Below are positions 1-4,793 of a stretch of 5,683 bases of DNA, one piece after another. The stretch spans positions 1-5,683 of the forward strand of contig CALFWP010000010.1 in the NCBI GenBank assembly GCA_937927905.1, read 5' to 3'. Each line of letters starts with the position of its first letter. The stretch's first letter is position 1. This DNA is from an uncultured Neomegalonema sp. (GTDB lineage: Bacteria > Pseudomonadota > Alphaproteobacteria > Rhodobacterales > Rhodobacteraceae). The translations under genes and the position numbers were made by a program. The notes below the pieces were generated by a model, which did no database searches, was not told the origin of the DNA, and saw nothing but the letters and a program-made list of their open reading frames with translations.

Positions 1-128
1 GTAGAACACAAACAAACTCTCCTAAAGAAAAGCCGCCCGCATATCCCTTCATTCATCAATAATTTCAAAGAGCTTCGACCCTCAGGCCGCCCCGCCGAAC
101 CACCGTATGTGCCCCGTCGAGAAGGCGG
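1..128 (-). other. rRNA operon leader (5' part), 16S gene beyond left edge
   Basis: Downstream of the minus-strand promoter lies about 120 nt of apparently non-coding leader. It contains AGCTCTTTGAAA (74-63), which matches the E. coli boxA antitermination sequence TGCTCTTTAACA at 9 of 12 positions. It is followed by GATATGCGGGCGGC (45-32), a motif I associate with alphaproteobacterial 16S leaders. The 16S rRNA start itself (GAGTTTGATCCTGGCTCAG type) is not in the window, so the mature rRNA gene must lie further left. A GGAG-like string at 23-19 followed by GTG at 9-7 could mimic a gene start, but the leader motifs argue against that reading. The assignment rests on motif recognition without an alignment. 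Confidence 0.72.
63..74 (-). promoter_or_regulatory. boxA-like rRNA antitermination element
   Basis: The minus-strand sequence AGCTCTTTGAAA has the core GCTCTTT of the boxA element that recruits NusB/S10 and the antitermination complex on nascent pre-rRNA. It lies about 50 nt downstream of the inferred start site, a normal place for a leader boxA. The 3' end differs from the E. coli version (GAAA instead of AACA). Confidence 0.7.
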
Positions 129-190
129 TTTCTAGGCGGAAACACGCTGGCAGTCAACAACAAAAATATCTCTTTTATAATCTTTTTTTT
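129..190 (-). promoter_or_regulatory. Ribosomal RNA operon promoter with UP-like element
   Basis: Read on the minus strand, TTGACT (157-152) and TAGAAA (134-129) are separated by exactly 17 bp, a near-consensus housekeeping sigma promoter. Directly upstream, 26 of the 30 bases at 161-190 are A or T, including an A8 run on the minus strand, as in the UP elements of rRNA promoters. The bases just after the -10 (CCGCC, 128-124) form a GC-rich discriminator, a known hallmark of promoters under stringent control by ppGpp. Transcription should start near 121-123 and run leftward out of the window. The boxA-like leader downstream supports assignment to an rRNA operon rather than a protein gene. Confidence 0.8.
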
Positions 191-325
191 GAGATGAGCT
201 AAGTGGCGTGAAGCATTGACAAACTTCGTTTAATTTGCAGGGTCGTACGAAATAACCATAAAATGTTATGAAAAGTTTCACTTTGTAACATTAACCGCTG
301 TTACTGAATCGAACTGGATTTCCGC
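191..325. other. Divergent intergenic region between rRNA promoter and M23 gene
   Basis: This stretch should contain the promoter of the M23 gene, but I cannot identify it firmly. A perfect TTGACA on the plus strand (216-221) has no acceptable -10 at 16-18 bp. A weaker combination is TTGCAG (235-240), a 16-bp spacer and CATAAA (257-262). A 6-bp perfect inverted repeat lies closer to the gene (285-304) and is listed separately. The Shine-Dalgarno for the gene is weak (GGAT at 316-319). No open reading frame of interest is present. Confidence 0.5.
285..304. repeat. Inverted repeat GTAACA-N8-TGTTAC
   Basis: GTAACA (285-290) and TGTTAC (299-304) are perfect 6-base inverted arms around an 8-base centre (TTAACCGC). 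The element ends 21 bp before the M23 start codon. This size and symmetry suit a dimeric regulator operator or a small 5'UTR hairpin. I do not recognise a specific regulator for it, and a chance occurrence in AT-rich DNA is possible. Confidence 0.35.
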
Positions 326-2110
326 ATGATACTGCATGCTCCCCATTCTAAATTACGTATCGCCAGTTCGATAACGCGCAACGTGCTGTCTCATAAAGCG
401 GTACTCTACACGGCTGCAGGGACGGTACTTATGTCTCTTGCACTCAACACACAAAACTCTGAAACACATCAGATTGCATCTGTAGAGACACTGCCCGTGC
501 TACATCGCGCCAGTTTACCTGCCATCAACGCTCCATTAAAACAGCCTCCAAATCTTCCTGATTTTTTAATTCCAGAAGAGATGAAAACACCGCGCCCTCA
601 TGACATAGCCATACAAACCGGTGTTTATAATGATGAGGCTGCCATCTCCTACACGACAGTCACAGCCCGTGCCGATAAACCAACGGTTACGGATCAAACA
701 GATTTTGTGAGTCATCTGATCTTGAAGGAGCTCACAACAGTACCGTCTGTATGGAAACCTGAAACTGTCCAGGTGGCGAGTCTGACAGTCCCCGATATTA
801 TCTGGACTCCGCTTGAGCAGGAAAGATTCGGCAGTATATCCCCAGTATCGCACACTCAACCCAATGAATTTCTTCAAAACCCGGATGACTTCGACACAAT
901 GCCGGACATTGGTGGTCTTGAGACAGAACCGGCGATTATCACTATCACAGCTACATCCAACGACTCTCTCGACAAAGTTCTGACGAAAGCCAACCTGTTT
1001 AAAAATGAACAGCAGGCCAGACTGATTTCTTTACGCAGCAGTGATATTTCAGAAATACTTTCCGAAGGCGACAAAATCGATGTCGCAATGCTATCTCCCG
1101 ATAATGATCAACTGCTCGCAATCCGTTTGCGACAAACCAATCAGCCACCCGTCGAGCTGCGCTGGGACGACGGGGAGACAGATTTCTGGTCCTCGATCAG
1201 CATAGCTCCCGTTATTGCTGAAGAAGAGAAGAAAATTGCGGTTCAAACCCCATTACCAAAGCCGGAGGTCCTTTCTGTCACCGGCAGGAAAGATGATACG
1301 ATACTCATTAAAAATGTCATTCATTCCAGCCTGTTCAGTGCAGCTGCGGAAGCCGGTTTAACAGCCGGCGAGACACAGGAACTATCGGACATTTTCCGCT
1401 ATAGTGTTGATTTTGATCGGGATCTGAGAAAAGGCGACTACTTTGAAGCACTGTTTGAGAAAAAGGATGACGGTGCCTACGGTGATATTCTTTATGCTAA
1501 GCTCAAAAACAGAGGCAAAGAAATCACCCTCTACAGACATATTGACCCTGCCACAGGGAAAACAGGTTACTTCGACGCTGCCGGAAAAACAAATAAGCGT
1601 ACCCTGATGCGGACACCCTTAAACCGCGTAAGCATTTCGTCCCATTACGGCATGAGAAAACACCCCATCCTGGGTTACAATAAAATGCATCGGGGGACTG
1701 ATTTCCGCGCGCCTACGGGTACACCGATATTTGCCGCAGGCAACGGCGTCGTTGTCTCCTTAGGTCGCAAGGGAGCCTATGGAAAATACATACGTATCAG
1801 ACATAACAATACATATCAGACGGCCTATGCACACATGTCCAGATACGCACGCGGACTTAGAAAGGGTAATCGTGTCCGCCAGGGTGAGATCATCGGATAT
1901 GTCGGAAACACGGGCCGCTCTACCGGACCGCATCTGCATTTTGAGATTCTGAAAAACGGCCGTCAGATCAATCCCATGAAAATTACGGATTTCGGTCCCG
2001 TAAAAGGAATTTCAGGTTCTGCGCTGAGCAGCTTTAAAGTCCGTGTATCCCGCATTGAAATTGCACTGAGCCAGATTCGCAGCAACGAACGATTCGCATC
2101 TGCAGAATAA
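326..2110 (+). CDS. Membrane-anchored M23 murein DD-endopeptidase (MepM/OapA-like)
   Basis: This is a probable peptidoglycan endopeptidase acting in the periplasm, by family a hydrolase of peptide cross-links that allows new strands to be inserted. Residues 24-40 are hydrophobic with basic residues before them, suggesting an uncleaved signal anchor. About 160 residues of Pro/Thr-rich linker follow. Residues 203-290 resemble the OapA/LysM-like region, and 326-425 match the second N-terminal domain of MepM/Csd3 proteins (SSLFSAAAEAGL, then VDFDRDLRKGDYFEALFE). The C-terminal M23 domain spans about 435-552. Zinc ligands are visible as H455 and D459 (HRGTD) and H538 (HLHFE), with catalytic histidines H503 (YAHMS) and H536, so the active site looks intact. 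Length (594 aa) exceeds E. coli MepM (about 440), mainly through the linker. The first ATG is used; its Shine-Dalgarno is weak. Which bond it cuts cannot be told from sequence. The class assignment is secure, the exact orthology is not. Confidence 0.93.
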   Translation: MILHAPHSKLRIASSITRNVLSHKAVLYTAAGTVLMSLALNTQNSETHQIASVETLPVLHRASLPAINAPLKQPPNLPDFLIPEEMKTPRPHDIAIQTGVYNDEAAISYTTVTARADKPTVTDQTDFVSHLILKELTTVPSVWKPETVQVASLTVPDIIWTPLEQERFGSISPVSHTQPNEFLQNPDDFDTMPDIGGLETEPAIITITATSNDSLDKVLTKANLFKNEQQARLISLRSSDISEILSEGDKIDVAMLSPDNDQLLAIRLRQTNQPPVELRWDDGETDFWSSISIAPVIAEEEKKIAVQTPLPKPEVLSVTGRKDDTILIKNVIHSSLFSAAAEAGLTAGETQELSDIFRYSVDFDRDLRKGDYFEALFEKKDDGAYGDILYAKLKNRGKEITLYRHIDPATGKTGYFDAAGKTNKRTLMRTPLNRVSISSHYGMRKHPILGYNKMHRGTDFRAPTGTPIFAAGNGVVVSLGRKGAYGKYIRIRHNNTYQTAYAHMSRYARGLRKGNRVRQGEIIGYVGNTGRSTGPHLHFEILKNGRQINPMKITDFGPVKGISGSALSSFKVRVSRIEIALSQIRSNERFASAE

Positions 2111-2123
2111 CCGGATTATTCTG
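2103..2123 (+). terminator. Hairpin spanning the M23 stop codon
   Basis: CAGAATAA (2103-2110) and TTATTCTG (2116-2123) form a perfect 8-bp stem with a 5-base loop (CCGGA). The stem contains the TAA stop codon. It is AT-rich and followed only by TGTTTCAG, so it is a poor intrinsic terminator. It may instead protect the mRNA 3' end or be incidental. Confidence 0.3.
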
Positions 2124-2147
2124 TGTTTCAGACCACAACGGATTTAC

Positions 2148-2170
2148 AGCCCGTTCTCCAGGGCTTTCTC
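2148..2170. terminator. Possible weak terminator between convergent genes
   Basis: AGCCC (2148-2152) and GGGCT (2161-2165) can pair around an 8-base loop. On the plus strand the stem is followed by pyrimidine-rich TTCTCCTTC, which could serve the M23 gene. On the minus strand it follows the coiled-coil gene's stop codon but has no U-tract. The five-base stem is short for an efficient Rho-independent terminator, but its position between converging genes is suitable. Confidence 0.35.
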
Positions 2171-2172
2171 CT

Positions 2173-3108
2173 TCAATGGGGATTATCCGTGTCCGTTATG
2201 CCCTTATAGGCATCTACTGCATATTCATCCGTTGCATCCAGTAACTTCAGAAATGAATCTATCCACGCGCGTTCCGTATCGCTGCCCGGCGGAACATCCG
2301 GTTGTGACGGAAGTATGATACCGAAACGTTCCGGATGCTTGCGTAAATCTGAAATGAGTCCGCTGTTATCCTGAGAACCTGATTTATCGTAAATCAAAGC
2401 CGTGGCGGAACCAAGCCAACCGGACATGGAATAAGCGGGAATACGGGGCGTTTTTGTCTCATATATCGAGTGTGCACGTCCTGTCCAAAAACCCGGGTCT
2501 TTGGCATTTAACATTTCAGCAATAATGTTTGCTTGTTCAGGTTCAGAATCCGCCATAGAGCTTTTGCTCGGCAGCCCCGCTTCAACAGCTGCACCTTCCG
2601 CCCAGGCCCAAGCGGGCTGATTTCTATTCAGAATACCAAGATTTGCGACAGTCAGTTTTGCAAGCAGTGTTCGATTGTCTTGTTTGGCTTGTGCCAGTTC
2701 TTCAGCATTTTCGGCCATTTCTGCATGTATTGCCGCTAAATCAGTCCGCAATTTTTTCAGCTCGGCGGAAAGATCATCATTTACTAAGGACTGGTGTGCG
2801 TATTCAGCTCTACTATCGTCAATCTTATTAATTACAGATTCATGCTCTACTTGCAATCCGGCATAATCTGTTTCGACCTGTTCCAGCTTTTCTTGCAGCT
2901 CAACAAAGTCGACTCTGCTATTTTTCACCAGCTTCTTTTGGTCATCTAAAGACGTTTCAAGGACGCCCATATACTTTTTAATCTCTGCCGATGCCATGAA
3001 CGCACCGACCGCTGTAAAACAAATGAACAAACCGGTCAGCCATGTCATGTTTTTTGACCGTCTGGCACGGCGGATATCGGGGTCATCTTGCATCAGATCA
3101 CGGCTCAT
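2173..3108 (-). CDS. Single-pass membrane protein with long coiled coil, unknown function
   Basis: I do not recognise this protein. It is 311 aa long. A short, charged N-terminus with a basic cluster (RRARRSK, 13-19) precedes one membrane helix (about 22-39, WLTGLFICFTAVGAFMA), predicting N-in topology with most of the chain in the periplasm. Residues about 47-155 are rich in Leu, Glu, Lys, Asp and Gln with heptad-like spacing, indicating a long coiled coil. The C-terminal 150 residues look globular, with no motif I can name (for example WAWAEGAAVEAGLP at 167-180 and GRAHSIYETKTPRIPAYS at 210-227). The start is supported by GGAGG (3122-3118) nine bases upstream. It overlaps the preceding membrane-protein gene by 11 bp, so the two are very likely cotranscribed. 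A scaffold or partner for that protein is a reasonable inference; no enzymatic role is visible. Confidence 0.85.
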   Translation of the reverse strand: MSRDLMQDDPDIRRARRSKNMTWLTGLFICFTAVGAFMASAEIKKYMGVLETSLDDQKKLVKNSRVDFVELQEKLEQVETDYAGLQVEHESVINKIDDSRAEYAHQSLVNDDLSAELKKLRTDLAAIHAEMAENAEELAQAKQDNRTLLAKLTVANLGILNRNQPAWAWAEGAAVEAGLPSKSSMADSEPEQANIIAEMLNAKDPGFWTGRAHSIYETKTPRIPAYSMSGWLGSATALIYDKSGSQDNSGLISDLRKHPERFGIILPSQPDVPPGSDTERAWIDSFLKLLDATDEYAVDAYKGITDTDNPH

Positions 3109-3505
3109 ATTTCACAGCCTCCATTAAGCGACCAAGGTAGTGCCTGCCCAGAACCGGATCTTTATTCTTATTCTCGCAAGCTTGCTCCAGGTCCTTCCGG
3201 CAACGTTCAAGTCGCGGCACTTTACGTCCGATTTTGTACCAGATCGTAAGACATACTCCGATCGCAGCAAATACACCTGTCCATAATACAGCAAAAAGAC
3301 TGACCACAGTTATTTCTTTAAAGCCGGATTGAAGCATTATAATGGCAAGTGTAAATAGACACCCGGCTATAAACAGACAAAGAGCATAGAAGCTGAACCG
3401 GTTGCTTTCAATTTGCAGAAGAATTTGTTCTTTTACGGCATTTTCAATTTCGCTGCGTGCGATTTTGAACAGGTCATCCGGTGGCATGTCTCTATCATCT
3501 GTCAT
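3098..3505 (-). CDS. Small two-helix membrane protein, unknown function
   Basis: This 135-aa protein is not one I recognise. An acidic N-terminal region with an amphipathic stretch (about 11-36, LFKIARSEIENAVKEQILLQIE) leads into two hydrophobic helices at about 38-59 and 66-89, joined by a very short polar loop (SGFKE). This predicts a hairpin in the inner membrane with both ends in the cytoplasm. The C-terminal 45 residues are strongly charged (KIGRKVPRLERCRKDLEQ) and include cysteines C102 and C110. The first ATG has no clear Shine-Dalgarno; Met7 (codon at 3487-3485) is an alternative start with an equally weak GAG four bases upstream. It is first in a two-gene operon, overlapping the coiled-coil gene by 11 bp. 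The arrangement suggests a small membrane complex, but that is inference. Confidence 0.82.
   Translation of the reverse strand: MTDDRDMPPDDLFKIARSEIENAVKEQILLQIESNRFSFYALCLFIAGCLFTLAIIMLQSGFKEITVVSLFAVLWTGVFAAIGVCLTIWYKIGRKVPRLERCRKDLEQACENKNKDPVLGRHYLGRLMEAVKYEP
3118..3122 (-). promoter_or_regulatory. Ribosome binding site of the coiled-coil gene
   Basis: GGAGG on the minus strand, nine bases before the ATG at 3108, lies inside the 3' end of the upstream gene. It fixes the first methionine as start rather than Met6, and shows that the downstream gene has its own initiation signal despite the 11-bp overlap. Confidence 0.75.
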
Positions 3506-3615
3506 AAACGCAAACGTTGCATAATACCGCCGGTATCAACAGATATATTAATCCGGCTCTTTCCATCCTTGCAAGCCGTTGCCATGGTGCGGCGAAACAA
3601 GACAAGGAGCCTGTT
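3506..3615. other. Divergent promoter region with small palindrome
   Basis: This 110-bp space separates the minus-strand membrane operon from the M24 gene. On the minus strand TTGCAA (3574-3569), an 18-bp spacer and TAATAT (3550-3545) form a modest promoter candidate for the operon. On the plus strand I see no pair with acceptable spacing. The palindrome ATACC-GCC-GGTAT (3524-3536) lies between the minus -10 candidate and the operon start and could be an operator. All of these are weak matches. Confidence 0.35.
3603..3609 (+). promoter_or_regulatory. Ribosome binding site deciding the M24 start
   Basis: CAAGGAG is a strong Shine-Dalgarno six bases before the ATG at 3616. It settles the start there. 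The reading frame is open back to an ATG at 3517, but that codon has no ribosome binding site and its extra 33 residues (containing INPALSILASRCHGAAK) do not belong to the family. Confidence 0.88.
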
Positions 3616-4779
3616 ATGCCGCATTTTACCCGTGAAGAATTCCAATCCCGCGTCACCCGCGCGCGCCGGTCGATGGCAGAGCAGGGCCTTGATGCCATGT
3701 TGCTGTTCGCGCCAGAGAGTCATTACTGGCTCACCGGCTATGACACCTTCGGGTTCTGCTTTTTCCAGTGCATGATTCTGCCCATGAACGGGGAGCCGGT
3801 GCTGTTGACCCGCTCCGCCGATCTGAGGCAGGCGCAATACACCTCGATTCTGACAGAAATCCATATTTGGAAAGACCGCGAGGGCGCAAACGGAGCAGAT
3901 GACCTGCGCGCGCTGCTCAAGGATATGGGGTTGTTTGCGGGCAAAAGACTCGGCACAGAACTGGACACCCAGGGACTGACGGCGAAAAACTGGCGTATGG
4001 TCGAAAAGGCGCTGACAGGACAGCAAACACCCTGCCCCGAGCTGATCGATGCCTCCACACTGATTCCCGATCTGCGCCTAATCAAATCGGATGCGGAGAT
4101 TGCCTTTGTACGCAAGGCCGCCGAACTGTCCGATCTGGCGCTGGACGCCGCATTGGAAGCCACAGCCGCAGGTGTCAGCGAGGGGGTGATTCTTGCGGCG
4201 ATGCAAGGGGATGTTTTTGCGCGCGGCGGAGATTATGCCGGAAACGAGTTTATCATCGGGTCCGGCGAGGGCGCATTGCTGTGCCGGTATTATTCTGGCC
4301 GCCGTATCCTCGAATCAGAGGATCAGCTGACGCTTGAATGGTCCGGAGCCTGGCGCAGATACCACGCGCCGATGATGAATACTCTGATTGTTGGTAAACC
4401 GAAACCTGAACATTTACATATGCGAACAGCCTGTAAAGAGGCCCTGAACGCCTGTGAATCCGCATTAAAGCCGGGAAATACTCTTGGTACAGTGTTTGAT
4501 GAACATGCCAGAATTCTTGATGAATATGGTTTACGGCAACACCGTCTTAACGCTTGCGGATATAGCGTCGGGGCGCGGTTCACCCCCTGCTGGATGGATT
4601 CGCAGATGTTTTATGAAGGTGCTAAGACGGTAATCGAACCCAATATGACGTTCTTTTTGCATATGATTCTGATGGACAGTGACAGCGGCGCGGCCCAATG
4701 CCTGGGCCGCACATCACTTGTGACACAGAATGGTTCCGAAAGCCTGTCCCGCGCCACTCTCGATATGATCGTGAGATAG
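3616..4779 (+). CDS. M24/creatinase-fold hydrolase, atypical metal site
   Basis: The 387-aa protein has the two-domain layout of the M24 (Xaa-Pro peptidase, creatinase, ectoine hydrolase) superfamily. Residues about 6-150 form the creatinase-like N-terminal domain (ESHYWLTGYDTFGF at 34-47), and 157-385 the pita-bread catalytic domain (EFIIGSG at 211-217, IEPNMTFFLHM at 340-350, LGRTSLVT at 363-370). It is probably cytoplasmic, since no signal peptide is visible. By eye, the five metal ligands of true aminopeptidases (Asp, Asp, His, Glu, Glu) are not kept. The first Asp position reads LEWSG (240-244), the second falls in YHAPMMNT (249-256), the GHGIG motif reads GYSVG (315-319), and the late Glu positions hold H349 and the GRTS region. 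A metal-free creatinase- or ectoine-hydrolase-type C-N bond hydrolase is therefore more likely than a peptidase; H250 is a candidate catalytic residue. The substrate is unknown. The lipoprotein gene follows 14 bp downstream. Confidence 0.88.
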   Translation: MPHFTREEFQSRVTRARRSMAEQGLDAMLLFAPESHYWLTGYDTFGFCFFQCMILPMNGEPVLLTRSADLRQAQYTSILTEIHIWKDREGANGADDLRALLKDMGLFAGKRLGTELDTQGLTAKNWRMVEKALTGQQTPCPELIDASTLIPDLRLIKSDAEIAFVRKAAELSDLALDAALEATAAGVSEGVILAAMQGDVFARGGDYAGNEFIIGSGEGALLCRYYSGRRILESEDQLTLEWSGAWRRYHAPMMNTLIVGKPKPEHLHMRTACKEALNACESALKPGNTLGTVFDEHARILDEYGLRQHRLNACGYSVGARFTPCWMDSQMFYEGAKTVIEPNMTFFLHMILMDSDSGAAQCLGRTSLVTQNGSESLSRATLDMIVR

Positions 4780-4793
4780 CTGCCGGTGATGAA

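Noticed and set aside
1..23. Minus-strand GGAG (22-19) followed by GTG (9-7), as if a divergent gene started at the left edge
   Set aside because: The surrounding promoter, boxA and leader motifs point to a pre-rRNA leader; a GTG with three visible codons is not enough to call a gene.
216..221. Perfect TTGACA as the -35 of the M23 gene
   Set aside because: At 16, 17 and 18 bp downstream the sequence is CAGGGT, AGGGTC and GGGTCG, none of which resembles a -10.
566..1074. Minus-strand open frames inside the M23 gene
   Set aside because: They lie opposite the M23 linker and OapA-like region, with no recognisable motif or ribosome binding site.
2533..2866. Plus-strand open frames opposite the coiled-coil gene
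   Set aside because: Their Cys/Phe/Ser-rich translations are the reverse complement of Glu/Lys/Ala coiled-coil codons; they are shadows.
3517..3615. N-terminal extension of the M24 protein from an upstream ATG
   Set aside because: It has no ribosome binding site, the extra 33 residues do not fit the family, and CAAGGAG sits at ideal spacing before the ATG at 3616.
3502..4163. Long minus-strand open frames opposite the start of the M24 gene
   Set aside because: They are antisense to a clearly conserved protein, have arginine/serine/proline-rich translations typical of shadow frames, and show no domain.
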